The notes under the pieces: generated by a model
Database searches by the model: none
What the model was told of the DNA's origin: nothing
What the model saw: the letters and a program-made list of their open reading frames with translations, nothing else
In this document: piece by piece, positions 16,721 to 25,062 of the stretch
Position numbering within the stretch: the first letter of the stretch is position 1
Layout: every line of letters starts with the position of its first letter
Translations under genes and position numbers: made by a program
Source: Victivallis vadensis
Lineage (GTDB): Bacteria > Verrucomicrobiota > Lentisphaeria > Victivallales > Victivallaceae
NCBI RefSeq assembly: GCF_003096415.1
Contig: NZ_QEKH01000019.1
Location: 1 to 64,000 of the forward strand
DNA length: 64,000 nt
Direction: 5' to 3'

Positions 16721-17856
16721 TGATACTTGCAACAACAGTCAATACCAGTATCCGGATCGGGAATACGGCGGTCAATCTGACCTCGTCCGCGAATGTCCAG
16801 CAATTGATCGCAACGGCGATGTCGAGCATTCATTACTTTGCGCTGACCGTATCGCTGTGCATTTTCCTGCTGGCGATTGTGCGGAATTACACGCAGTTCG
16901 GGGAGCATATCGGAGTCCGGTTCATCGGTTCGCTGCTGGTGGTGCTGGTCATGATCTTTTCCTTTCCGAAGATTTGCGACGCGGTGCAGAATGCCACGTA
17001 TTCCTACTCGCAGGGAACGTCCACGACGATGGAAAATATGTTCTGCTGGCTGACGGAACAGAAGCCGAATGCCGGCAAAGATCCATCCGAAAAACAAAGT
17101 CTGGCGCAGAAAATCGCCCATTTCCCGGAAAGCATGCTGCACGCGGTTCAGGCGGCGATGTGCAATATTTTCTACGTCAACGGCATCTTTCTCGGCAAGA
17201 CCATCCGGGACATCGTGTATTTCATCTTCAAATGTCTCTATAATGGAGCGCTCTGCCTGACGCCGATATTCTTTGCGGCGATGCTGATTCCGGAAACGAA
17301 ACACATCGGCGTCAACTTCATTGTGACGACGGTCGGCATCGCCCTGATGCCGCTCTGTTTCCTGTTCGGGGATTTGTGCAATATCTGGCTGGCGGAACAC
17401 ATGTGGAATGTGCTTGGGCTCGGCAGCAACGGAACGTTCTGGACGCTTGCCAGAAGCGGTCAGGCGTTGTCCGCTCCGGTCGGTACGGTCCTCGGCTACG
17501 TCGGATTCGGCATCGCCTATGCGCTGATTGCCGGAGTCGTGTATGTGGTTCTGCCGTTTCTCTACATGAAGTTGTTCCGCACCGGAAGCCCCGGTTCACC
17601 GGTCGGCCTGATGGCAACGGCAATCGGAAAGGCGGTCAATGCCGCTGTTGTCGGCGGAAGCATGCTTGCCACGGCAGGGACTGCCGCGCCTGCCGCCGGA
17701 GCTGTGACGGGAGGAAGTGCTGCCGCCACAGGTGCCGCCAATGCCGCCCAAAGCGCAGCAAAAGCAACGCAGACCGGAAGCGACAGTGCGGTCAAAGGGA
17801 TGAACAAAGCCGCGCAGGAAATCGACGATGCCGCCAACGCATCGCCGGGAAAGTGA
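16720..17856 (+). CDS. VirB6/TrbL-like polytopic channel protein
   Basis: 378 aa; ATG 16720 overlaps the preceding TGA. At least six hydrophobic segments can be seen (starting near residues 36, 65, 170, 190, 250 and 275). They are followed by an Ala/Gly-rich hydrophilic tail from about 310 (AATGAANAAQSAAKATQTGS), as in TrbL proteins. VirB6/TrbL forms part of the inner-membrane passage for DNA. Position between VirB5- and VirB8-like genes supports the call. Confidence 0.75.
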   Translation: MILATTVNTSIRIGNTAVNLTSSANVQQLIATAMSSIHYFALTVSLCIFLLAIVRNYTQFGEHIGVRFIGSLLVVLVMIFSFPKICDAVQNATYSYSQGTSTTMENMFCWLTEQKPNAGKDPSEKQSLAQKIAHFPESMLHAVQAAMCNIFYVNGIFLGKTIRDIVYFIFKCLYNGALCLTPIFFAAMLIPETKHIGVNFIVTTVGIALMPLCFLFGDLCNIWLAEHMWNVLGLGSNGTFWTLARSGQALSAPVGTVLGYVGFGIAYALIAGVVYVVLPFLYMKLFRTGSPGSPVGLMATAIGKAVNAAVVGGSMLATAGTAAPAAGAVTGGSAAATGAANAAQSAAKATQTGSDSAVKGMNKAAQEIDDAANASPGK

Positions 17857-17863
17857 GAGAGCT

Positions 17864-18580
17864 ATGAGTCATCATGAACAATCTGAATTCAACTCCGGGC
17901 ATGGGGTTCATCAACACACCCCCAACAACCCGAATTCCCATGTCCGGAGTTCTTTTTCACCTCCGCAGAAACAGGTCATCCGGGAACAACGCAGCGTGAT
18001 TCGCTGGAGCCTGCTGCACATCGCCACGGCGGTCTGCCTGATCGTCGGCATTTACTATGGTCGTGAATATATGCGGATGCCGGATCGCGTCATCGTAGTG
18101 GATGAGGCGGGAAGCATCTATCGCGGAAGCAGTAAAAACGTGCTCTGCAAAGAGACGGCGGAGAATATCGCCCGGCGCTGTGCGTTTGCGTTTCTCGACC
18201 GGAGTTTTGAACACGATCACCGGCAGCTTTGCGAAGCCCTGTTCGGACGTTCCGCGCAGAAATCGTTAAGCGACATCATCCGGAAAAGCAAAGACGAATT
18301 CACGGAACAGAAGATCCGGCAGCTTCCGGAAATCCGGAAAGTGGAACTGCTGCCGTTGAGCGATGCGCCGGGACAATGCCTCGCATTCGTTTACGGGACG
18401 CTTCACCGGACGGGCGTCTATATGAAAATCCCGTATTCGCAGAAGTTGAAATTCACGCTCGGACTGCGGCTGGTCCGTTCGCCGGATGAGAAGGCGTTTC
18501 CATTGCGGGTGCTGCGCATGACCTACGAGGAGAAATCCATTTTCGACAATAAAACAACCGGAGAGGATGGTGCGAAATGA
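17864..18580 (+). CDS. VirB8-like bitopic protein, first of two
   Basis: 238 aa from ATG 17864. A His/Asn/Ser-rich cytoplasmic N-terminus of about 40 residues precedes one transmembrane helix (VIRWSLLHIATAVCLIVGIYY). The periplasmic domain (residues 75-230) carries the helix-rich then beta-rich profile of VirB8/TraE. Its stop overlaps the next gene (ATGA), which has the same architecture. VirB8 bridges the inner-membrane complex and VirB9/B10. The family call is from architecture and order. Confidence 0.6.
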   Translation: MSHHEQSEFNSGHGVHQHTPNNPNSHVRSSFSPPQKQVIREQRSVIRWSLLHIATAVCLIVGIYYGREYMRMPDRVIVVDEAGSIYRGSSKNVLCKETAENIARRCAFAFLDRSFEHDHRQLCEALFGRSAQKSLSDIIRKSKDEFTEQKIRQLPEIRKVELLPLSDAPGQCLAFVYGTLHRTGVYMKIPYSQKLKFTLGLRLVRSPDEKAFPLRVLRMTYEEKSIFDNKTTGEDGAK

Positions 18581-19167
18581 CTTACAAAGGCATCCATGAA
18601 ATCTTGAAAAAAGCGTTTGTGATCTATGTGCCGCTCTCGCTGCTGACGCCGCTTCTGATGTATCAGTGGCGGGACAACAACCGTCTGATTCTGATGGATC
18701 GGGCAAACAGTTATCATATCACGGAGTATACCTCCGATCAGCAGCTCCGGCAACTCTATGAGTATCAGATCAAACAGGCGGTCTTCGCTTTTCTGATGCG
18801 CAATCCGAACGGCTTCGACAACCGGGAACTGCTGGATGCGATGTTCGTCGGAACAGCCGGACAGGAAACGCAGAAGCAGTTTGCATCGGAAGCGGCGCAG
18901 TTCAAACAATATAAAATGCACCAGAAGCCGGAAGTGCTGAACATCCGGATTTTGCGGGCGGACCGCCGCAGATCGTTTGCGCGGGTGAGCGGACAGTTGA
19001 TTCGCTACTATGTCACGCCGCACAACGAGCAGCGGACCTTTACATTGGAGTTTGAGCTGAATCTGGAACTGCAGGTCAACTACGATACCGCCAACGGCAG
19101 CCGCTATCCATTCGTCATTACCAACATGAAATATTCACAATTGGAACCTCAGGAGGCTCAGAAATGA
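18577..19167 (+). CDS. VirB8/TraE-like bitopic protein, second of two
   Basis: 196 aa with an N-terminal transmembrane helix (AFVIYVPLSLLTPLLMY) and a periplasmic domain ending in beta-strands (RTFTLEFELNLELQVNYDT), the TraE/VirB8 form. Helix positions and a strand-rich finish parallel the preceding gene: both place a stretch near AENIARRCAFAFLDR or YQIKQAVFAFLMRNP after the membrane helix. This suggests duplication and divergence. Coupled to both neighbours by 4-base overlaps. Confidence 0.6.
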   Translation: MTYKGIHEILKKAFVIYVPLSLLTPLLMYQWRDNNRLILMDRANSYHITEYTSDQQLRQLYEYQIKQAVFAFLMRNPNGFDNRELLDAMFVGTAGQETQKQFASEAAQFKQYKMHQKPEVLNIRILRADRRRSFARVSGQLIRYYVTPHNEQRTFTLEFELNLELQVNYDTANGSRYPFVITNMKYSQLEPQEAQK

Positions 19168-20600
19168 AGCTGTTATCATCACTCGCTCTCACATTTTTCG
19201 CCGTCATTGCCGTGATGGCGAATGAACCGACGCCGGAAGAAGTCCGGCTGCAGAATCAATATATCGAATACCGGTTGATGCAGGGAGAAATTTACCGTAT
19301 CTGCGTCAAGATGAACGATGGCGTGACCACAATTCAGTTTCCGTCCGGAATTTCGGAAATCGCCGGAAAGAATATCAGCGTTGACGGCAAGGGAACCGAT
19401 TTTCAGATCGCGGCGCAGCCCGGTTCCTATTATTTCAACGTTTCTGCGTTGAAACCGGGCGTTTCCACGACGCTGACAGTCACTTACAACCGTCAGCTTT
19501 ACATTCTTTATCTGATCCAGTCGGACAAGGAAGCGTATGCTTCGGTGGTGTTCGGCAAAAGTTCCGGCAGGCGGAATTTTACGGAAAATGTCGTTTCCAG
19601 CACGCCGAAAGCGACTCCCGCAAGGCTGGTTTCCCTGATCGACATGGCAAAAAAGTATGACGTATTGAAAGAGACTTATCCGGATTCACTCGCAGGCGTG
19701 GAGCGGGTGCTTTTCAGAAACCGTTACCGCTGCGGGAAATATGACATTCATCTTGATGAAGCGATCCGGTTCGAGGAAGAGGATACGGTCATTTTCAAGT
19801 TGCGCCTGACCAATCTGACGGAGAATGAGATCAAATATGACAAACACTCCTTTTCCGCTCATGCGGGAGACGGCATCTATTATATGAGCGTTTCCGACGC
19901 GTCCGGGATCATGCCGCCGAAGTCGGAAACATACGCCTGGTTCGGCATTACCTCCACTCCGCGCGGCGGTCGCAACAATCTCAAGGCCGACAACGACTGG
20001 CTGATTGCCCTGACCACGCAGGAAATGCACCTTGAAAATATTCAATCCGTCAAAAATGAACTCAAGGAAAAAGAGCGCGTTGAAGCGGAAAAGGAGGCAT
20101 TGCGGAAAGAACAGGCGGAAGAGGCCGAGAAAAAGATTCAGACTGCGGAACAGCTGATGAAGGAGCTGAAACGGCATCAGGAGGAGTTCGCCCGCCTGAA
20201 AGCTGAAATGGAACGCTCCTTTACAGAAAATCGGCGAAAGCTGGAGGCGGAAAAAGAGGAGACGACACAAAAACTCCAGAATGCCGTTCAGCTTGAAGAA
20301 GATGCCAGAGAAAAGGCAAAGCAGATGCTTGAGACTGCCGATCAGCGTCTGAAAGCGGAGATCAAGGCCGCTGACCTGATTCGTCGGGAACTTGATAAAG
20401 AGATTGAGGAACGGAAAGCTCAGAAAGCCGGTCTTGAACGGGAAATACAGGAAAAATCGGTTCAGGAAGCGCGGGATGCCACGATTTCTGTCCTTGAAGC
20501 CATGCGGAAGCAGACGCAGGAGAACGTCCGGGCAGTTCAGCAGCGAACGGAAGATACTGTCCGCAGATGGAAGCCGTCTGACGGCAACGGAGGAAAATAA
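19164..20600 (+). CDS. VirB9/TrbG-like periplasmic protein with C-terminal coiled coil
   Basis: 478 aa. A signal peptide (residues 1-19) is followed by beta-rich domains: an N-terminal segment with VTTIQFPSGISEI, which matches the VirB9/TraK opening, and a C-terminal sandwich at about 165-290. Residues 295-460 form a long charged coiled coil, which VirB9 proteins normally lack. VirB9 forms the outer-membrane core ring with VirB7 and VirB10. Next in order are VirB10- and VirB7-like genes. The extension may contact the giant coiled-coil protein (inference). Confidence 0.7.
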   Translation: MKLLSSLALTFFAVIAVMANEPTPEEVRLQNQYIEYRLMQGEIYRICVKMNDGVTTIQFPSGISEIAGKNISVDGKGTDFQIAAQPGSYYFNVSALKPGVSTTLTVTYNRQLYILYLIQSDKEAYASVVFGKSSGRRNFTENVVSSTPKATPARLVSLIDMAKKYDVLKETYPDSLAGVERVLFRNRYRCGKYDIHLDEAIRFEEEDTVIFKLRLTNLTENEIKYDKHSFSAHAGDGIYYMSVSDASGIMPPKSETYAWFGITSTPRGGRNNLKADNDWLIALTTQEMHLENIQSVKNELKEKERVEAEKEALRKEQAEEAEKKIQTAEQLMKELKRHQEEFARLKAEMERSFTENRRKLEAEKEETTQKLQNAVQLEEDAREKAKQMLETADQRLKAEIKAADLIRRELDKEIEERKAQKAGLEREIQEKSVQEARDATISVLEAMRKQTQENVRAVQQRTEDTVRRWKPSDGNGGK

Positions 20601-20602
20601 CC

Positions 20603-21910
20603 ATGACCGGCACTGAACTCGTCAACATCATCAAATCACCGACATCGAAAATCGTGATGTTCGGCACACTGCTGATAACCGGCGCTCTGATTCTGGTTCC
20701 GATGCTGAACCGGAACGAAGATCCGAATTCCATCGTTCAGGAAACGGAGCTCCGGCAGGAAGAAAAGGCGCCGCTGGACATCGGCAGTGATATTCCCCGC
20801 TTCAAACTGGATCGGGATTCGGATTCCGGAGCTGCGGCTGAAACGCCGCCTCCGATCATCGGCGACAGCCGTTCGCCCAAACCAGCCTTGCCGAAAGGCA
20901 GCGGAAACACTGCAAGAGAAAACGCCCGTCAAAAACTTGCGGAACGCAGCGAACGAATTCCGCGTGAGCGAGATCTGGCCTCAATGCTCGGCATCAAAAA
21001 GGATTCGCAGGCGAATGCGCGAGGCAACAGCTTTCAATCGCGGATTTTCGTTCTCAGCGCCGCGCAGGGAACCGCCGAGGCAAAAGACGATACGTTCCTC
21101 TCTTCCCGCTATGCTCCATTCGGGCGGCTGCTGGACTGCAAGCTCGTGAATACTCTGGAGTCCAACGTCGATGGCACTCCGCTGATCGCCATTGTCATCA
21201 AGGATCTCTGGTGGACCAATGCGCAGGGAGAGCGCAAGCTGATCATTCCCGCCGGAACGGAAGTTCACGGCAAGATGGGCTCATGCGTCCGCAACCGGAT
21301 GATGAGCGACGGCAATTTCATATTGGTCTGGCAGATCACCTCCGGTCAGGTCGGCATGGAACTCCAGCTTCAGGGGCGGGTGCTGGAAAAATCGAATCAG
21401 GCGGGCGACAAGAGCAAAGCCACCATTACCGATATGGCGGCGGGGATTCCCGGCCGGGTCATGGGAAACTCCAATCTGAACGAGATGCTCCAATACACGA
21501 TGGCGTTCGCCCGCGGGCTTTCAGAAGGTTTTGAGACGACCAAGACCTTTGACAACGGTTCAACCATTGTTACCGAAAACAACGGTTCCACGAAGAATGC
21601 GCTTGCCAAAGCGTTCGAGAGTCTTTCCAACGTCGCATTGGAAAACATCACGGACAAAATCTCGAAAGAGTCGTATTACATCCGCGTGCCCGCCGGAACG
21701 GAGTTTTACCTCTATATTGAGCAGGTGACGGATGTGGAAAAGGCCGCGATTGCGGACACCGTGCTGAACAATCTCGAACAGGTCAAACTTGCCCGGGAAC
21801 AGAAAAACAGCTCCGCCGACGCTTCGGTCGAACGCGCTTCGCAGATTCACGACGCGCTCGGCGGAGTTTTTCCGAAATCACTCCAAAAAGAATTGAAAGG
21901 GATACGTTGA
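20603..21910 (+). CDS. VirB10/TrbI-like core protein
   Basis: 435 aa, with a cytoplasmic stub, one transmembrane helix (about residues 17-36), a Pro/charged linker (40-125) and the C-terminal VirB10 beta-barrel domain. Hallmarks are IPAGTEVHGKMGS near residue 216 and RVPAGTEFYLYIEQV near the end. VirB10 spans both membranes and senses ATP use by VirB4/D4. ATG 20603 follows GGAGG. Confidence 0.85.
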   Translation: MTGTELVNIIKSPTSKIVMFGTLLITGALILVPMLNRNEDPNSIVQETELRQEEKAPLDIGSDIPRFKLDRDSDSGAAAETPPPIIGDSRSPKPALPKGSGNTARENARQKLAERSERIPRERDLASMLGIKKDSQANARGNSFQSRIFVLSAAQGTAEAKDDTFLSSRYAPFGRLLDCKLVNTLESNVDGTPLIAIVIKDLWWTNAQGERKLIIPAGTEVHGKMGSCVRNRMMSDGNFILVWQITSGQVGMELQLQGRVLEKSNQAGDKSKATITDMAAGIPGRVMGNSNLNEMLQYTMAFARGLSEGFETTKTFDNGSTIVTENNGSTKNALAKAFESLSNVALENITDKISKESYYIRVPAGTEFYLYIEQVTDVEKAAIADTVLNNLEQVKLAREQKNSSADASVERASQIHDALGGVFPKSLQKELKGIR

Positions 21911-21911
21911 A

Positions 21912-22517
21912 ATGAAACAGAACATGATCGCACTTCTCGCCGGACTCTCCGCTGCCGCTCTGGTCGGCTGCCAGTCGAAACCGGAAACGCCCGAACCGAA
22001 GGAATACACCTCCGTGCCGCTCTATATGGCGGGACAGGAAATTCCCGGAGATTCGCAGGAAAAGTATTTGACCAACGCCTCAGTCAAAATGTATTCGGTC
22101 GGCCGTCTGGTCGATCCCGGTTCCGGCACCATGCGCGAAGCCGGAACGGTCTACCGGATTGAAACTGCGCCGAAGTGGAATCTGATTCCGCAGCATGACG
22201 CCAATCCGGAGAGTTTCGCCAGACGGAAATTGCAGGAACAGTATGCGGATTCAATGCTCGGTCAGATGAACCGTTCGCTTTCCGAAACGCGGGAGGTCAA
22301 ACATGGGCTTGATACGGTTCAGAGGAATATGTCGGAAATCGACCGCAGGCATCAGGCATTGGCAGAGGAAAACCTTCTGCTGAAAAAAGAACTCAAAAAG
22401 CAGAATGAAAACACGGTCAGTCTGCTGAACGGAATCAAGAAAATGCAGAAATACATCGAATTGCTGGAACAGCGTCTCAACGACCGCAATACCATGAACT
22501 TCGGAGGACAGAAATGA
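21912..22517 (+). CDS. VirB7/TraV-like lipoprotein
   Basis: 201 aa with a lipoprotein signal (lipobox ALVGC, Cys about residue 20), a Pro-rich start, a central polar domain and a coiled-coil C-terminus (residues 120-190). It directly follows virB10 (one base between) and is the expected outer-membrane lipoprotein of the core complex. Classical VirB7 is much shorter; TraV-type lipoproteins are closer in size. Confidence 0.6.
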   Translation: MKQNMIALLAGLSAAALVGCQSKPETPEPKEYTSVPLYMAGQEIPGDSQEKYLTNASVKMYSVGRLVDPGSGTMREAGTVYRIETAPKWNLIPQHDANPESFARRKLQEQYADSMLGQMNRSLSETREVKHGLDTVQRNMSEIDRRHQALAEENLLLKKELKKQNENTVSLLNGIKKMQKYIELLEQRLNDRNTMNFGGQK

Positions 22518-22804
22518 AACAGCGGATTGCTTTTGCCCTGATCGTAATCGCCTTTGCCATGAGCGGAGCATTGCATTACAGGGAATACCGGAAGTCTCAG
22601 GAAATTTCCGACATACTTCGTATTCAGGCGGAAATCGAGTTCAAGCGCACTTCCCTGATGGTCGTTTATCAGGAGGTGCTGCAAAGCGTGGTAAAAGAAC
22701 TCGACGCGATGAAACATGGCAGAATCGAAGCGGAAAGTCAGGAGCTTTCCAGGCTGCTTGATGCTCTCCCGGATGAAATCGAACTTCAGGAGGCGCAACC
22801 ATGA
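22514..22804 (+). CDS. Small bitopic membrane protein
   Basis: 96 aa with one N-terminal transmembrane segment (residues 5-20) and a charged helical remainder, no family recognised. It overlaps both neighbours by four bases (ATGA junctions), which places it within the conjugation operon between the lipoprotein and the ParA-like ATPase. Confidence 0.6.
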   Translation: MKQRIAFALIVIAFAMSGALHYREYRKSQEISDILRIQAEIEFKRTSLMVVYQEVLQSVVKELDAMKHGRIEAESQELSRLLDALPDEIELQEAQP

Positions 22805-23649
22805 GACGGATGCTGATCTTTATTGCCGGGACCAAGGGAGGCGTGGGAAAATCCTTTGCCTCCGCGATGCTGGCGGGGGCGGCTGAGGATCTCGGACTCT
22901 CTCTGACCGTTTATGATACGGACAATGAGAACCGGACGCTCACCACGCTGATGAAAGAGCATTGCAGATTTCTGGATGAACAGAAAGAAACTTATCCTCT
23001 GGATGAGGTCATCAACAGCCTTTATGAATCATCGCCCGTGACCGTCACCATTGTGGACATGAAAGCCGGAACCAGCCGTTCGACGCAGGAATGGTTCTCG
23101 TCGGTTCCGTGGGATGCCCTGCGGAAAATTGATGTGGATGTTTACGTGGCAGGCTGCGTAACTTCCGATCCGGATTCCGTCAGGACGTTTGGGCCGTGGC
23201 TGGAGTATTTCCATAACATTGATTTTCCGGTGCATTATCTGCTCATCAAAAACGCGAAGGACGGAGACAACTTTTTTGTCTGCGACTCCCTGCTGGAACC
23301 GGGAATGCGGGAAATGGAATTGGATTACAGCGTCTTTTTCATATCGCCGATTGAGCAGGAATACATCGGCAAGCTCAATAACAATGACATTCTTCTGCGG
23401 GATTATCTGCATGGCAAAGGACCGAAAACACTTCTGCCGACCATCATGCAGAAATCGCGCCTGCGGAACCATTATTACGCAATCACCGATCAGTTCATTG
23501 AGTTTTTCGTTTCCGGGATGGAGGCAAATGAACGGAATGAATCCCGTCAGAAAATTCTGACATCCGTACAAAAACGGATTGCGCTCCGCTCGGGAGTACA
23601 ACCCGATGAGCTCGAAAAAGAAGAAACAGCAAAATCGAAAGGGAATTGA
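22801..23649 (+). CDS. ParA/MinD-like P-loop ATPase
   Basis: 282 aa. The deviant Walker A GTKGGVGKS is at residues 9-17 and the switch-like TIVDMKAGTSRS near residue 80, followed by Walker B-like hydrophobic strands. ParA-like proteins accompany many conjugation systems (VirC1, TraL of IncP) and may position the relaxosome or the T4SS at the pole; others partition DNA. No ParB-like partner is visible, which favours a conjugation role (inference). Confidence 0.75.
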   Translation: MRRMLIFIAGTKGGVGKSFASAMLAGAAEDLGLSLTVYDTDNENRTLTTLMKEHCRFLDEQKETYPLDEVINSLYESSPVTVTIVDMKAGTSRSTQEWFSSVPWDALRKIDVDVYVAGCVTSDPDSVRTFGPWLEYFHNIDFPVHYLLIKNAKDGDNFFVCDSLLEPGMREMELDYSVFFISPIEQEYIGKLNNNDILLRDYLHGKGPKTLLPTIMQKSRLRNHYYAITDQFIEFFVSGMEANERNESRQKILTSVQKRIALRSGVQPDELEKEETAKSKGN

Positions 23650-23651
23650 AG

Positions 23652-24170
23652 ATGGCAAGAATGAAACCGCAAATGACGCCGGAACAGCAGACCGCCTATC
23701 GTCAGGCGGTCGCGCAGAAAGTGATCGACTCGATTCCGTATGAAAAGTATTGCGCGATCACGCCGGAACAGGCTGCAAAACAGATCAAGGCGTGGGAGAA
23801 ATCCAAAGCTGTCGATTTCAATCAGCCCCTGTCGAATCGCCGCAACGCTCCGGCGCCGGAACGGGCGGCTCCGGCGAAAGCTCCGGAAGCTCCTGCCGGA
23901 GACGGATTGCGCACCCGCCACCAGCTCAACGAGTTTGTCCGGCTGGTCAAAGACGGGCGGCTGAATCCGATTTCCCGCGACAAATGGGCGACGATTTCCT
24001 CCAAAGAAATGGGCAAACTCATTTACATCGGGCAGCAGCGCGAGAAAAACGGCGAGCTTGCTCCGGCACGGGATCAGCAGGATCAGGGGAAAGAACCGGA
24101 AAAGCAGGCGAAGGCTCCCCGGAACAGAGCGCCGCGTCCCCGTTCACGCGGCAATGATCTGGATATGTGA
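23652..24170 (+). CDS. Protein with two copies of the shared W-x-x-LT module
   Basis: 172 aa; ATG 23652 preferred over TTG 23646. Residues 7-51 (MTPEQQTAYRQAVAQKVIDS, then EKYCAITPEQAAKQI) and 83-130 (RTRHQLNEFVRLVKDGRLNP, then DKWATISSKEMGKLI) are two versions of the module seen at 15426, 25063 and 27595. A Pro/Ala/Glu linker lies between and a basic tail follows (RNRAPRPRSRG), suggestive of nucleic-acid contact. Function unknown. Confidence 0.65.
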   Translation: MARMKPQMTPEQQTAYRQAVAQKVIDSIPYEKYCAITPEQAAKQIKAWEKSKAVDFNQPLSNRRNAPAPERAAPAKAPEAPAGDGLRTRHQLNEFVRLVKDGRLNPISRDKWATISSKEMGKLIYIGQQREKNGELAPARDQQDQGKEPEKQAKAPRNRAPRPRSRGNDLDM

Positions 24171-24194
24171 GGCCGATGAAAGGAGAGATGCAGT

Positions 24195-25046
24195 ATGGCG
24201 GAACCGTTCAATTTTGAATTGACCCTTACGGATTTTCTGAAATATATGCCGGAAGCGAAACGGCACGATTACGAGCTGATGCTCCGGCGCTGCAATTTCA
24301 GCGATCCCGCCGATCCGATGTTTCCCGTCATGCTGTTTCTTCTGTTTTTTCAGGATAATCTCGCCGACCGGATGGAGGAGTTGACGGAAGAAGTGAAAGC
24401 GCAGAAAACGCTTCCTTCGACGGATCACGCTGCCGTTGCGCCGGAACGGAAATTCTGCTGGAAAATTGTAATTGCGGTTCTGATGGCAGTTCAACTGATG
24501 TTGACCGTTTTCAGCATTTTCTGCCTGACATTCCGGGATTTTCCAAGTCAACCAATCATGAATCCCGCCATTTCGCATTCCAGCGAGATTCAGAAGATCA
24601 ACCGTTATTGGGATGCAAAACTGCAATATGCACAGAAAGGAAATTTTTGTATGAACCGGCTTGATCTGATTCCAGAAACGGAACTCATGGGGGCTGTTTT
24701 GCTGATTCTCATTTCTTTCCTGGGGCTGATGGCGCTTCAAATCATCTGGCTTGTTCTGACCGTTCGCGGTCTGCGCAACAGCGAGAAACGGTTGGATGAA
24801 GCGACCGGACGGCTGCATCGCAACCTCACGCAGCAGAAGAAAACGGAGGAACTCATGGCATTCCTGAACGGCCCGACGCCTCCAATTCCGCCGAATACGC
24901 CGCTTCCCGACCTCACGCTTCCGGCTTCCGCTCCGAAGCAACCTCCCGTTGCCGATGATGCGGCATGGAACGAGAAAGAAGCGGAAGAAGCACCTGTCCC
25001 GGAATCCTCGGAACAGAGCGAATCGGCAGAAGGGAAAACCTCATGA
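24195..25046 (+). CDS. Unknown two-span membrane protein of the conjugation operon
   Basis: 283 aa. The first 100 residues are cytoplasmic and acidic, with a hydrophobic patch MFPVMLFLLFFQDNLADRM. Membrane spans lie at about 95-117 and 160-190, and the C-terminus (from 215) is Pro/Glu-rich and disordered. AAGGAG precedes the ATG. No family recognised; its place next to the module proteins and before VirD4 suggests a role at the cytoplasmic gate. Confidence 0.55.
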   Translation: MAEPFNFELTLTDFLKYMPEAKRHDYELMLRRCNFSDPADPMFPVMLFLLFFQDNLADRMEELTEEVKAQKTLPSTDHAAVAPERKFCWKIVIAVLMAVQLMLTVFSIFCLTFRDFPSQPIMNPAISHSSEIQKINRYWDAKLQYAQKGNFCMNRLDLIPETELMGAVLLILISFLGLMALQIIWLVLTVRGLRNSEKRLDEATGRLHRNLTQQKKTEELMAFLNGPTPPIPPNTPLPDLTLPASAPKQPPVADDAAWNEKEAEEAPVPESSEQSESAEGKTS

Positions 25047-25062
25047 GGAAAGGAGCTGAAGA

